Source: Bartonella raoultii
GTDB lineage: Bacteria; Pseudomonadota; Alphaproteobacteria; Rhizobiales; Rhizobiaceae
DNA length: 64,000 nt
Direction of reading: 5' to 3'
NCBI RefSeq assembly: GCF_019659805.1
Contig: NZ_JAIFRO010000001.1
Coordinates: 267,001 to 331,000, forward strand
Made by a program: the position numbers and the translations under genes
Notes under the pieces: generated by a model
The model's database searches: none
The model's input: the letters and a program-made list of their open reading frames with translations, nothing else
What the model was told of the DNA's origin: nothing
Part shown: positions 46,030 to 55,715 of the stretch, piece by piece
Layout of the letters: the number at the start of each line of letters is the position of its first letter
How positions within the stretch are numbered: position 1 is the first letter of the stretch

Positions 46030-47874
46030 ATGAAAAAAAACCAAGCTGATCATCCAGCCTCTCACACAAAAGAAGAATTTTCCAAACAGCACCACATAGA
46101 ACAGACAGCTCTTTCTAGGCAATTAAAGGAAGCATCACAGAATTTTTTTGATTCTAAGAACCATGTTCTCAAAAATAAATATCACATCACTGATGCAGAA
46201 ATCCTGAAAACACAATGTGCCCATGATGTCTCACAACAAATGATCAATATACGCCAAGAAGCCCCACCAGAGCAGTTTAACTCTTCCTATCTCAAACATA
46301 TTCATAAAGTTCTCTTTACTCCAGCATTTGAATGGGCTGGTCAAACACGTGAACATTCCTTTACATTTGCAGATGGCACAACAGCCTCTATGCCGTATAT
46401 GAAAAGGAAAGAATATACAAAACCTTTTGCTATCGGCTCTCAAATACAAGCAGAGCTTGACAAGCTTGATAAAACGCTTACTGAAAAAAATAATTTACAA
46501 GGCTTACCTCGTAAAGAATTTGTTGCACATGCTGCTGAATTAATGGCCAATTTATATTGTACACATCCCTTTAGAGAAGGCAACAGACGTACGCAACATG
46601 CATTTTTTGAAAAGCTTGCTGAATCTGCAGGCCATAAATTCGATTTTTCTCTTGTAACGAGAAAACGCCACCAATTTATCAATAATGCCGCTATAGAATA
46701 TGGCAATTCAGGCCCCATGAAACATATGCTTGAGGATATTTCTCACCCAGAAAAAGTGCTCCTTTTAAAGGAATTTACCAATATTATGAGAGAAAATGGG
46801 CTTGATGAAAAAAATTATCGTCTTGCTGTTGTTGCACAAGATGGTAAAACCTATCATGGCACATATAGAGGCTGTAGCTTAAATAGCTTTATGGTCGATG
46901 TTCACGGAACTTTCATCATAGGAAATAAAAAAGATCTCACACCAGAGCAAATAAAGACTTTAAAAATTGGTACACTGCTCTCCTTTACAGCACAAGAACA
47001 ACATCAAACGCTTATTCCAAAAGAGACAATCCCCCCTCTTTCAAAAGAGGAAATTGCCGAAAGGATTCAAGAAAACGCCTTAGTTCAAGAAAAAAGAAAA
47101 GAAATCGAATATTTGTGTAAAATTGTTTATGGCAAACCATATGTTTTGCAGAAAAAAATAGAGAAAATTGATGAAAATTTTGCACAAGGAGAACGGCTAG
47201 CCTTTCAAGTTGTAGAATTCCCCACATCTCTTTCTAAGCTTTCTGGTGTTCAGATGTTTGGTATAAAAAGCCGCGCGCGCGCGCAAGCAGAAGAAAATAT
47301 TTTCCCTCTCTCTAAAGCTATAGAGCGTTATGCAGAAACGCTCAAACAAGTAGAACAAGAGGTTTTACAAAACCATCATGCGCAACAAAAACGCTGTGAA
47401 CAAGCGGTTGATATGCCCAGCCAAAAGATACAAGATCTCCTTTCCTTATCACCAGATCAACAGCAAGAAGCCCTCTCACGCTCTCCTGAACTCAAAGCAG
47501 AAACGAAGACATATCTTTGCAACCTCAATGCCCGCTTATCAACAAGTGAACATGAAGCAGTAAAAGAAAAAAATTACGAAAAACTAGCACAGAGTCTTGG
47601 TACCTCTACGATTAGAGCAAAAGAAATTACCGATATTTTTCAGCAAACAAAAGAAATAAAACAAAACCTACAAAGGATGTCTTTTTTTTATCATGAATAC
47701 AACGCGCATTCTGCACCAAACTTGCGCCAATCAACAGAAGAAAGCACAATTCTCCTTGATCAATCACCATTTAAAGCAAAGGAAATGAAAGAAAATACCA
47801 AACAAGAAAAAGAAATAAAACAAAATCCACACCCCCCAAAAGCGAAATATGCAACAGCACAATGGCTCGTATAA
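46030..47874 (+). CDS. Fic-BID effector with altered Fic motif
   Basis: 614 residues. A Fic domain covers about 45-250 with an intact flap (F-T-F-A-D-G-T-T-A-S-M) and motif H179-P-F-R-E-G-N-R-R-T-Q-H. Catalytic His, the acidic residue and G-N are present, but the second glycine is Arg and the final arginine is His, which should disturb phosphate binding. An OB-like linker follows (about 255-330), then the BID domain (about 350-450: Y-L-C-K-I-V-Y-G-K-P, L-S-G-V-Q-M-F-G-I-K-S). The C-terminal ~100 residues include a tyrosine- and lysine-rich tail. The N-terminus has about 20 extra residues relative to bepC. Activity on a different nucleotide substrate, or a non-enzymatic role, are both possible. 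Confidence 0.85.
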   Translation: MKKNQADHPASHTKEEFSKQHHIEQTALSRQLKEASQNFFDSKNHVLKNKYHITDAEILKTQCAHDVSQQMINIRQEAPPEQFNSSYLKHIHKVLFTPAFEWAGQTREHSFTFADGTTASMPYMKRKEYTKPFAIGSQIQAELDKLDKTLTEKNNLQGLPRKEFVAHAAELMANLYCTHPFREGNRRTQHAFFEKLAESAGHKFDFSLVTRKRHQFINNAAIEYGNSGPMKHMLEDISHPEKVLLLKEFTNIMRENGLDEKNYRLAVVAQDGKTYHGTYRGCSLNSFMVDVHGTFIIGNKKDLTPEQIKTLKIGTLLSFTAQEQHQTLIPKETIPPLSKEEIAERIQENALVQEKRKEIEYLCKIVYGKPYVLQKKIEKIDENFAQGERLAFQVVEFPTSLSKLSGVQMFGIKSRARAQAEENIFPLSKAIERYAETLKQVEQEVLQNHHAQQKRCEQAVDMPSQKIQDLLSLSPDQQQEALSRSPELKAETKTYLCNLNARLSTSEHEAVKEKNYEKLAQSLGTSTIRAKEITDIFQQTKEIKQNLQRMSFFYHEYNAHSAPNLRQSTEESTILLDQSPFKAKEMKENTKQEKEIKQNPHPPKAKYATAQWLV

Positions 47875-48887
47875 CCAGTAAACATATATAAGCTTTTATG
47901 AAGAACCTTTAACAAAGTAGTATGACAGCTTTTCAACAACTGTTCCATTCTTTCTTTTTTAAGAAGAAATGACATGCATAAATTATGGAGCATGAATCAT
48001 GTATTCATGGCGGGGCAAAAACATTCATACAAAAACTTTCTCTTATAAAAAAGATTTTAAAACCGCCTTTGATTATTTTATGTCGAGAAAAGTAGGGCTT
48101 TTTTTAAATATCAGCTTCAATAAAACGATCGTACAATTCTTTTTATGCTCTGTTGTTCAAATAAAACGATTTTATCAAATTTTACTGCATTATTGTTATG
48201 ATGAGAGGATTCTTCCAACCATTTTATACCCCATCCCTAACGCAATAGGGATCTTCTCCCCCAAAAAGAAAACCATTTCAATATATATCACAGATGCAAT
48301 GAGAAGAACTTTTATAGTATAAATGTCCTCTCTCAAGAGCATGCTCGAAACTATCGTATTTTAGAATATGTGCAAAAAACAAAAACTTCTTTATCTTATC
48401 AAATAATATCCTCTCTCTTTCTACTCTTTGTATTTTTAAGCAGACAGATCATCTAAACGCGTAAAAAAATTGCTACTCTCTTTAACCAAAACGCAAAGAT
48501 AAAAGGAATGCTCAATAGCGAATATGCAAGCCAATACACGAAAAGCAAAGCGATAATGTCCTTATCTGCTCTAGAAACAATGAAACAAGCATCACGCAGT
48601 TTTTACGAGCCTGTGCTCTTTTCTCTTTTTCAGCGCGCCCCACATATTTTTTAAAAAGGAGCGCTTTATTGTTTGATAAAAGCAATGCAAACCTTTATGT
48701 ATCCGTAAAAAGTATTCTCCAAAGAGGATTCACATTCGTATAGTCTTATTGACAGAGAGCTAAGAGGCATCGTAAAACATTTTTAAAATATCTGATTGTC
48801 TTGGCACGTTCATGCATTTTTTACACTTTAAAATGATTTTATTTATCCTGTCGCCACCTTTTCTTCTATTCAACCCAATATATCTTT
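47875..48887. other. Gene-free stretch between effector island and murJ
   Basis: About 1 kb, the right edge of the effector cluster. A 107-codon frame at 47999-48322 lacks a ribosome site and any recognisable family and is not accepted. No tRNA or attachment-site repeat is visible at this edge. Confidence 0.4.
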
Positions 48888-50459
48888 ATGAGCTTGATTA
48901 AAAAATTTGCCACTGTTGCTTCTGGAACCATTATGAGCCGTATTTTTGGCTTTGTTCGCGAGATGTTGATGGCAGCTGCTTTGGGAACAGGACCTGTTTC
49001 TGATGCCTTTAACGCAGCATTTCGTTTTCCCAATACATTCCGTCGTTTTTTTGCTGAAGGCGCTTTTAATGCAGCTTTTGTTCCTCTTTTTGCCAAAAAA
49101 ATCACGGAAGAGGGAACAGAAACGGCATGCACCTTCGCCGAAGAAGTGTTTGGCGTTCTCTTTTCCGTGCTGATACTTTTAACTATTGCCATGGAATTAA
49201 GTATGCCTTTTTTGGTACGTACGATCATTGCGCCAGGATTTACAGAGGATGCGACAAAATTTAACGCTACTATTCATTTTACTGCCATTATGTTTCCCTA
49301 TTTAACATGCATGTCTCTAGCCGCAATGATGGGGGGCATGCTCAATGCCTTACGGCGCTATTTTATTGCCGCCATTGCGCCTCTCTTTTTAAATATTATT
49401 TTAATTTGTGTGCTTGCCTATGCTTGGGTTTATCAGCTTGATGCTTGGCATATTGGCTTAAATCTTTCTTGGGGTGTTTTAGCCGCAGGAGTGGTTCAAC
49501 TCGCTTTGATTACAATTGCTTTACGTCAAAGTGGTATGAAAATTTTTTTTCGCCGTCCTCGTTTCAGCTCTAATGTCCGCAAACTTTTAACTTTAGCATT
49601 TCCTGCTGCTATCACCGGAGGGATTACACAAATTAACTTATTAATCAATACCAACATTGCGTCTAGTCAATCTGGTGCTGTCTCCTCTTTAATGTATGCT
49701 GATCGTCTTTATCAATTGCCTCTCGGAGTGATCGCCATTGCTGTTGCTACTGTTCTTTTACCAGAATTAACCCGTGCCCTGCGTAGCAAAAAACATCAAG
49801 AAACCCACGATTTGCAAAACCGCTCTCTTGAGTTAACGTTGTTATTAACGCTCCCAGCATCTGTTGCTTTTTTGCTGCTCTCTACTCCCATTGTCAGTTT
49901 GCTTTTTGAACGTGGACAGTTTACCAGTCAATCCACGCAACACGTTGCCCAATTATTAGAGCTTTATGGACTAGGGCTTCCAGCCTTTGTTCTTATAAAA
50001 GTTTTTATTCCCAATTTTTTTGCCCATGAAGATACCAAAACCCCGATGATTTTTACAGGTATTTGCGTTTTTATCAATATAGGCCTCGCTTTAACTTTAT
50101 TTCCTCTTTTATCAGCACGTGGTATCGTCATTGCTGAAATTACCTCTGGCTGGGTTAATGCATTATTGCTTTGGAGTATCCTGTTCAAACGTGGTTATTG
50201 GCAATATGATTTACAATTCATAAAGCGAATAGCCTGCTTGATTGTTATAACGTTTTTTAGTGTTTTTGTTCTCCATTATCTCTTTTCTGTGCTTGATTTT
50301 TTATCTTTTCCTTTATCCACACAAGCCTCATTTTTTTTGCGTGCAATCACTTTGGCAGGAATCATGCTTGCCCTTTTTTTACTCTATGTCATTGCTTATT
50401 TTCTTCTCGACACGCGTTCTTTTTTGCTTACCCTTAAAAATTTAAAAAAGCGCCACTAA
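48888..50459 (+). CDS. murJ: MurJ lipid II flippase
   Basis: 523 residues with about 14 hydrophobic segments throughout and the MurJ/MviN signatures near the start: T-V-A-S-G-T-I-M-S-R-I-F-G-F-V-R-E and P-N-T-F-R-R-F-F-A-E-G-A-F-N-A-A-F-V-P. It moves the lipid-linked peptidoglycan precursor across the inner membrane. Length is normal and no motif is damaged. It begins the core-genome stretch to the right of the effector island and is followed by trpS in the same direction after about 100 bases. Confidence 0.96.
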   Translation: MSLIKKFATVASGTIMSRIFGFVREMLMAAALGTGPVSDAFNAAFRFPNTFRRFFAEGAFNAAFVPLFAKKITEEGTETACTFAEEVFGVLFSVLILLTIAMELSMPFLVRTIIAPGFTEDATKFNATIHFTAIMFPYLTCMSLAAMMGGMLNALRRYFIAAIAPLFLNIILICVLAYAWVYQLDAWHIGLNLSWGVLAAGVVQLALITIALRQSGMKIFFRRPRFSSNVRKLLTLAFPAAITGGITQINLLINTNIASSQSGAVSSLMYADRLYQLPLGVIAIAVATVLLPELTRALRSKKHQETHDLQNRSLELTLLLTLPASVAFLLLSTPIVSLLFERGQFTSQSTQHVAQLLELYGLGLPAFVLIKVFIPNFFAHEDTKTPMIFTGICVFINIGLALTLFPLLSARGIVIAEITSGWVNALLLWSILFKRGYWQYDLQFIKRIACLIVITFFSVFVLHYLFSVLDFLSFPLSTQASFFLRAITLAGIMLALFLLYVIAYFLLDTRSFLLTLKNLKKRH

Positions 50460-50560
50460 CATTTCACACACACCTCTTTTGAGATTTTTCTTGCTTTCAA
50501 AAAAAGGCTTTGTCAAAAAAAACACAAAATAAGTAATTTTACGGAAGAAAGAGCTATTTT

Positions 50561-51631
50561 ATGGAAACCTTCACACCACTTGTCTTTTCTGGCGTACAAC
50601 CAAGCGGTCACTTGCATCTTGGCAATTATCTTGGAGCTATTAAACATTGGGTTAAACTGCAAACATCGCATCATTGCCTCTATTGCGTTGTTGATATGCA
50701 TGCATTAACCGTCAATCCTGATCCCCATATTTTGCGTGAAACGACCAGATCTGTCACAGCGGCCTTTTTAGCTTCAGGCATTGATGCACAAAAACACATT
50801 ATTTTTAATCAATCACGGGTTTATCAACATGCTGAATTGGCATGGATTTTCAATTGCATTGCGCGTATTGGCTGGCTTCAACGTATGACACAATTTAAAG
50901 ATAAAGCAGGCAAAGATCGTGAAAAAGCCTCTCTTGGACTTTTTGCTTACCCAAGCCTTATGGCGGCTGATATTTTAGTCTATCGTGCTACCCATGTTCC
51001 GGTAGGCGAAGATCAAAAACAGCATGTTGAACTTACACGTGATATTGCACAAAAATTCAACAATGATTATGCTTGCCAAATTGCAGATTTAAATTTTGGT
51101 ATCTGCCCGCAAAAAGGGGAAGAAAAGAAGCAAATCTTTTTTCCACTCCCAGAAGCGTTGATTGGAACAACAGCAACGCGGATTATGTCTTTGCGTGATG
51201 GAACAAAAAAAATGTCGAAATCAGATCCTTCCGATTTTTCACGCATTAATTTGATGGATGATGCTGATCTTATTGCCAAAAAAATACGCAAAGCCAAAAC
51301 AGACTCTGCTCCTCTTCCTGATACACTTGCAGACTTAGCAGGACGTCCAGAAGCCGATAACCTGCTTGGTATTTATGCCGCCTTTGCAGAAACCAGCAAA
51401 GAAAAGGCTCTTTTAGAATTTTCTGGGCAACAATTTTCGCTTTTTAAAACAGCCCTTGTTGAGCTTGCCGTTCATAAACTTGCACCTATCACACAAGAAT
51501 TTCGTCGCCTTCAACAAGAAAGCAGTTATATTGATTCTATTTTACAAAATGGTGCAGAACGTGCCAGCACAATGGCAGAAAAAAATATGAAAAAAATCCG
51601 TGAAATTGTTGGATTTTTACAAAATTCATGA
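50561..51631 (+). CDS. trpS: Tryptophanyl-tRNA synthetase
   Basis: 356 residues, class I aminoacyl-tRNA synthetase. The HIGH-type motif is in [14 protein letters not shown] (H-L-G-N), and the KMSKS loop is K-K-M-S-K-S-D-P-S. The D-M-H-A-L-T and [10 protein letters not shown] words are typical of TrpRS. It charges tRNA-Trp in the cytoplasm. The gene lies between murJ and a universal stress protein gene, probably one transcript. Confidence 0.97.
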   Translation: METFTPLVFSGVQPSGHLHLGNYLGAIKHWVKLQTSHHCLYCVVDMHALTVNPDPHILRETTRSVTAAFLASGIDAQKHIIFNQSRVYQHAELAWIFNCIARIGWLQRMTQFKDKAGKDREKASLGLFAYPSLMAADILVYRATHVPVGEDQKQHVELTRDIAQKFNNDYACQIADLNFGICPQKGEEKKQIFFPLPEALIGTTATRIMSLRDGTKKMSKSDPSDFSRINLMDDADLIAKKIRKAKTDSAPLPDTLADLAGRPEADNLLGIYAAFAETSKEKALLEFSGQQFSLFKTALVELAVHKLAPITQEFRRLQQESSYIDSILQNGAERASTMAEKNMKKIREIVGFLQNS

Positions 51632-51694
51632 AACAATAGCATTTAAAAACCTAACAAGTGAAGAAAGCCGTCTTTTAAACAGTAGAGAAAATAT

Positions 51695-52186
51695 ATGGAC
51701 TCTAAACAAGAAAATATAAAAGCAAAGTACAAACGAAAAGTTTTAGTCATTATTGATGAAACGCCGGAATGTCGTCGTGCTGTTGCTTTTGCAGCACAAT
51801 ATGCTCAAAATACCAATAGAACATTGGTCTTGCTCTGTGTTGTTGACAGTTCAGATTTTCAACATTTTTTAGGCGTAAATAATGTTATGCGATCAGAATC
51901 AACGCAAATTGCCCATAAAGTGTTGGGAGAGATTGCCAGTGGTGTACGCGCCACACATGCTCTTCAAACACAAATTGTTATCCGTGAAGGCAAAAAAATT
52001 GATGAAATTTCCAAGCTGATCGAAGAAGATAAAGAAATTGCACTGATTGTTTTAGCAGCCAGTGGACATTCAGAAGGACCAGGACCACTTGTACAACTCA
52101 TTGGAAATCGTGGGACAGCTTTTTCCATCCCTGTCACCATCATTCCAAGTAACCTTGCAGATGAAGATATTGAATCTATTGCCTAA
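51695..52186 (+). CDS. Universal stress protein family protein
   Basis: 163 residues, single UspA-like domain: R-K-V-L-V-I-I-D-E-T-P-E-C-R-R-A-V at the first strand, A-L-I-V-L-A-A-S-G-H at strand 4, and a final P-V-T-I-I-P strand. The usual ATP-binding loop after strand 4 is altered (A-S-G-H-S-E-G-P-G-P), so nucleotide binding is uncertain. It lies 63 bases after trpS and 52 bases before the nfuA-type gene. Its role in stress is inferred from the family only. Confidence 0.85.
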   Translation: MDSKQENIKAKYKRKVLVIIDETPECRRAVAFAAQYAQNTNRTLVLLCVVDSSDFQHFLGVNNVMRSESTQIAHKVLGEIASGVRATHALQTQIVIREGKKIDEISKLIEEDKEIALIVLAASGHSEGPGPLVQLIGNRGTAFSIPVTIIPSNLADEDIESIA

Positions 52187-52238
52187 GTAATAAAGAGGGA
52201 GATTCCATTCTTCATCCCCTCTATTCAAAGGAGAGTGT

Positions 52239-52817
52239 ATGTTTATTCAAACTGAAACCACGCCCAACCCTGCAACGCTAAAATTTCTTCCAGGTCGTGT
52301 GGTACTTCCTGAAAGTGTATTGGAATTTCGTGACCCTGAAGAAGCTGCTAAAAGTTCTCCTTTGGCTGCGAAATTATTTAATATTCCAAATGTTAATGGT
52401 GTTTTTTTGGGCTATGATTTTATCACTGTGAGCAAAAAAGAAGGAGAATGGCAACATCTCAAACCTGTTATTTTGGGTACCATTATGGAACATTTTCTTT
52501 CCAATGATCCAGTTATCACGACAAATGCTACCACACACGCCCATGCTCACGCTCTTAATGAAGAATTTTATGACGAAAAGGACACCGATATCGTCTTAAC
52601 AATTAAGGAGCTGCTTGAAACGCGTGTTCGTCCAGCTGTTGCCAATGACGGAGGAGATATTACTTTCCGTGGTTTTGAAAATGGCGTTGTCTATCTCAAC
52701 ATGCGCGGTGCTTGTGCAGGATGTCCCGCTTCAACAGCAACACTCAAACATGGTATTGAAAATCTTCTACGACATTTTATTCCTGAAGTACTAGGGGTTG
52801 AGGCCATGCCGCAATAA
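52239..52817 (+). CDS. NifU-family Fe-S scaffold protein (Nfu type)
   Basis: 192 residues. The N-terminal Nfu domain (about 1-90) starts M-F-I-Q-T-E-T-T-P-N-P-A-T-L-K-F. The C-terminal NifU-like domain (about 115-190) has R-P-A-V-A-N-D-G-G-D-I and the cluster-binding C-x-x-C in G-A-C-A-G-C-P-A-S. Two such proteins bridge a [4Fe-4S] cluster and hand it to target enzymes. GGAGAGTGT precedes the ATG. Three partial, damaged copies of its 3' half follow immediately. Confidence 0.95.
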   Translation: MFIQTETTPNPATLKFLPGRVVLPESVLEFRDPEEAAKSSPLAAKLFNIPNVNGVFLGYDFITVSKKEGEWQHLKPVILGTIMEHFLSNDPVITTNATTHAHAHALNEEFYDEKDTDIVLTIKELLETRVRPAVANDGGDITFRGFENGVVYLNMRGACAGCPASTATLKHGIENLLRHFIPEVLGVEAMPQ

Positions 52818-53128
52818 AATTCATGCAAAGTGCATATTCATCATAAAGAATTTTATGACGAAAAGGACACCGATATCGTCTTAACAATTAAGGAGCAGCG
52901 AAAAATACGTATTTGTTCAGCCGTTGCCAGTGATGTTAGGAATGGGTTGGTTTGGACAATGAAAGAGATATTCCTTTCCACGGTTTTGAAAAGGACGTTG
53001 TCTCTCTCAACATGCGCGGTGCTTGTGCAGGATGTCCCGCTTCAACAGCAACACTCAAACATGGTATTGAAAATCTTCTACGACATTTTATTCCTGAAGT
53101 ACGAGGGGTTGAGGCCATGCCGCAATAA
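52818..53128 (+). pseudogene. Partial duplicate of the Nfu gene, copy A
   Basis: 311-base unit beginning AATTCATGCAAAGTGCATAT, then repeating the Nfu gene from its F-Y-D-E-K-D-T-D-I-V-L-T-I-K region to the stop. An insertion or rearrangement around G-G-D-I shifts the frame, so the C-x-x-C part reads out of frame (as T-C-A-V-L-V). It is not expected to give a working protein. Confidence 0.88.
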
Positions 53129-53439
53129 AATTCATGCAAAGTGCATATTCATCATAAAGAATTTTATGACGAAAAGGACACCGATATCGTCTTAACAATC
53201 AAAGAGCAGCGAAAAATACGTATTTGTTCAGCCGTTGCCAGTGATGTTAGGAATGGGTTGGTTTGGACAATGAAAGAGATATTCCTTTCCACGGTTTTGA
53301 AAAGGACGTTGTCTCTCTCAACATGCGCGGTGCTTGTGCAGGATGTCCCGCTTCAACAGCAACACTCAAACATGGTATTGAAAATCTTCTACGACATTTT
53401 ATTCCTGAAGTACGAGGGGTTGAAGCCATGCCGCAATAA
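53129..53439 (+). pseudogene. Partial duplicate of the Nfu gene, copy B
   Basis: Tandem second copy of the 311-base unit, nearly identical to copy A including the same internal rearrangement. The damage therefore preceded this duplication. Confidence 0.88.
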
Positions 53440-53690
53440 AATTCATGCAACGCTTACACCTGTTGTGAAACATTTTAAGAAAAAACGACATCCTTATTTT
53501 AACAATAAAGGGTTCGTGTAAAGTACGTATCGATCCAGCTATTGCCAATAATGGTGAGCGTATTTTCTTTTGCCAATGAGAGAGTGATATCCCTTGCCGC
53601 TATTTTAAAAATGGCAGTGTTTATTGCAATATATGCAGCAGTCCTCTTTGCCAATATTCTTCTTTAACAGCTGTAAGAAAATAGGTTTAT
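53440..53690 (+). pseudogene. Older, strongly diverged Nfu-like fragment
   Basis: Shows scattered matches to the Nfu 3' half in the same order: AACAATAAAGGGTTCGTGT, CCAGCTATTGCCAATAATGG, GATATCCCTTGCCGCTATTT, AAAAATGGCAGTGTTTATTG and a T-C-C-T-C-T-T-T-G-C-C remnant of the cluster motif. It has several stops and indels. Confidence 0.6.
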
Positions 53691-53703
53691 AGACTGTACA
53701 CAA

Positions 53704-54039
53704 TTAAACTTTTTTAACAAATTCTGATTTTAAGGACATTTGCCCAATTCCTGGAATCTTACAATCAATATTATGATCTCCATCTACCAAACGAATATTT
53801 TTGACCTTCGTGCCCGTCTTTAAAACAGATCCCGCACCTTTTACTTTAAGATCTTTGATCACCATAACAGTATCCCCATTGGTCAAAACTTGGCCATTTG
53901 CATCATAAACAGTATTGGAAGCAAAAGGATCTTCACGCTTTTGTGGCCACTCATGTGCACATTCAGGACACACAAAATTTGCACCCTCTTCATAAGTATA
54001 AAGACCACCACAGTGCGGACATTTGGGATACTGGCTCAT
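53704..54039 (-). CDS. yjdM: YjdM/PhnA-family zinc-ribbon protein
   Basis: 111 residues. The N-terminal zinc ribbon has C-P-H-C near residue 7 and C-P-E-C near 29, followed by H-E-W. The C-terminal PhnA domain contains [15 protein letters not shown] and I-K-D-L-K-V-K-G. The family was once called alkylphosphonate utilisation protein PhnA, but its function is unclear. AGGGAATCTT lies upstream of the ATG. Confidence 0.9.
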   Translation of the reverse strand: MSQYPKCPHCGGLYTYEEGANFVCPECAHEWPQKREDPFASNTVYDANGQVLTNGDTVMVIKDLKVKGAGSVLKTGTKVKNIRLVDGDHNIDCKIPGIGQMSLKSEFVKKV

Positions 54040-54442
54040 AAGATTCCCTCTTTGCTTTAAGAAAGACTATTCATCTGAATGGTCATAAAGTAAGAAGTGC
54101 TTATTGTCTATTGCCAAAACAAAACACTAAAGAGACAATATATCATCAATTCTTTATGCAATATTTTTTAAGATATCATTTTAAGCGCCATAAAAGACTC
54201 TTCCCTCTCATCATACCTTCCCCCTTTCATTATAATTGTCGAACTTCATCTCAAGAAGAACAAAATAAGCCACTTTCGTTATTGCCCAAGAACGCTATGA
54301 AATAGCCCATAAAAAAATCTTGCTCTTAGGAACCAAGGCTTATTTTGTCTTTCAAGACGGATCGTATGTTATTATTTTGATAGGCAGCTATCAAATTTGA
54401 AAGACAAAGATCCTCCCTTTTTAAAAATCCGTTTTAAAAAGC
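54040..54442. other. Gene-free stretch before leader copy 4
   Basis: No supported gene. A 64-codon frame at 54111 lacks family resemblance. No repeat is seen until the leader element begins. Confidence 0.4.
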
Positions 54443-54700
54443 TATATTCATTTTTGTTGTCAATCTCCTCAAATTCCTTTATGACTTTAAAGGTGTTTTG
54501 GTCGTGTACGCAGCGATCAATAGGGCTCTAAAACCCGAAACCTAAACATGAATTTGTCCCGCTTTGCGGGTATCCCGGAATTCCGGGAGATTTTGCTATG
54601 TCCAAGTGCTTCTCAGCACTAAAAGCAAAATGCTGATTTAGGTTCAGTTTTAGACTCCCGGAATACGCATGCGAGGGCGCTCGCAACCGGTGGGGAAAAA
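54443..54700 (+). ncRNA. Brt-type structured leader RNA, copy 4
   Basis: Homologous to copies 1-3 with its own compensated stems: CTAAAAC 54528-54534 with GTTTTAG 54647-54653, and CCTAAA 54541-54546 with TTTAGG 54637-54642. The GCGAG/CTCGC hairpin and GGTGGGG ribosome site end the element. Confidence 0.8.
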
Positions 54701-55066
54701 ATGCAAGCCAAAAATCTGAACGACATTGTTGTTGGCAAAAAAATGCGCTTTAAGCGAAAAATGCTGAAAATGTCTCAAAAACAGTTAGGACGCTCTTTAG
54801 GAGTAAGCTTTCAACAAATCCAAAAATATGAAAAAGGCATAAACCGTGTAAGTGCAGGACGGTTAAAGGAAATTGCCGATATTCTTGAGGTTCCTATTGC
54901 CTTTTTTTATGCCGACAGTGCAACAAAACAAAATACGCCTACCCATCATGATGAAGTTGCATCCAGCAGAGAAGAATATCTGCTTTTAAAAAGATTTAGA
55001 ATTCTCACCACAAGAAAACAAAGTGCTCTTTTACAATTGCTCTCTGAACAAAATGAAAGCTTTTAA
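54701..55066 (+). CDS. XRE-family regulator (Trp-type), copy 4
   Basis: 121 residues, the same family as the regulators near 19-21 kb but a separate subgroup: M-Q-A-K-N-L-N-D-I-V-V-G-K-K-M-R-F, V-S-A-G-R-L-K-E-I-A-D-I-L-E-V-P-I-A, ending E-Q-N-E-S-F. The HTH (about 12-65) is intact. ATG follows GGTGGGGAAAAA. About 97% identical to copy 5 by eye, differing at only a few residues. Confidence 0.88.
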   Translation: MQAKNLNDIVVGKKMRFKRKMLKMSQKQLGRSLGVSFQQIQKYEKGINRVSAGRLKEIADILEVPIAFFYADSATKQNTPTHHDEVASSREEYLLLKRFRILTTRKQSALLQLLSEQNESF

Positions 55067-55182
55067 CATCATACACGCCCCATAAGCCTTGTGCATCAGC
55101 ATGCATTGCGCGTTCTTACGAGCATCCCCCGCATAAGTTTTTTCGTTGCACTAAAAACACGCTGTCTTTCCTAGAAAAAGCT

Positions 55183-55443
55183 GTTTTCATTTTTATTGTA
55201 AATCTTCTCAAATTCCTTTATGACTTTAAAGGTGTTTTGGTCGTGTACGCAGCGATCAATAGGGCCTTGAAAACCCGAAACTCAAACATGAATTCATCCC
55301 GCTTTGCGGGTATCCCGGAATTCCGGGAGTTTTTGCTATGTCCAAGTGCTTCTCAGCACTAAAAGCAAAAAGGCTGATTTGAGTTCAGTATTTTCAAGCT
55401 CCCGGAATACGCATGCGAGGGCGCTCGCAACCGGTGGAGAAAA
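55183..55443 (+). ncRNA. Orphan Brt-type leader RNA without regulator gene, copy 5
   Basis: Complete leader with intact stems (CTTGAAAA 55266-55273 with TTTTCAAG 55391-55398; ACTCAA 55280-55285 with TTGAGT 55379-55384), the final hairpin and GGTGGAG. The ATG after it leads straight into the next leader instead of an XRE gene. It is either a lone small RNA or the remains of a cassette whose gene was deleted. Confidence 0.72.
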
Positions 55444-55449
55444 ATGAAA

Positions 55450-55715
55450 GCTGTTTTCATTTTTGTTGTCAATCTCCTCAAATTCCTTTATGACTTTAAA
55501 GGTGTTTTGGTCGTGTACGCAGCGATCAATAGGGCCTTGAAAACCCGAAACCTCGATACATGAATTTATCCCGCTTTGCGGGTATCCCGGAATTCCGGGA
55601 GTTTTTGCTATGTCCAGGTGCTTCCCAGCACTAAAAGCAAAAAGGCTGATTCGAGGTCAGTATTTTCAAGCTCCCGGAATACGCATGCGAGGGCGCTCGC
55701 AACCGGTGGGGAAAA
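55450..55715 (+). ncRNA. Brt-type structured leader RNA, copy 6
   Basis: Stems CTTGAAAA 55536-55543 with TTTTCAAG 55663-55670, and CCTCGA 55551-55556 with TCGAGG 55651-55656. It combines the first stem of copy 5 with the second stem of copy 1. It ends at GGTGGGG before the regulator ATG. Confidence 0.8.

Noticed and set aside
47999..48322. 107-codon frame after the last effector gene
   Set aside because: No ribosome site, no domain and low-order composition; treated as noncoding.
52830..53521. Two frames of 121 and 126 codons as new genes
   Set aside because: They are frameshifted partial copies of the Nfu gene, with the cluster-binding motif out of frame.
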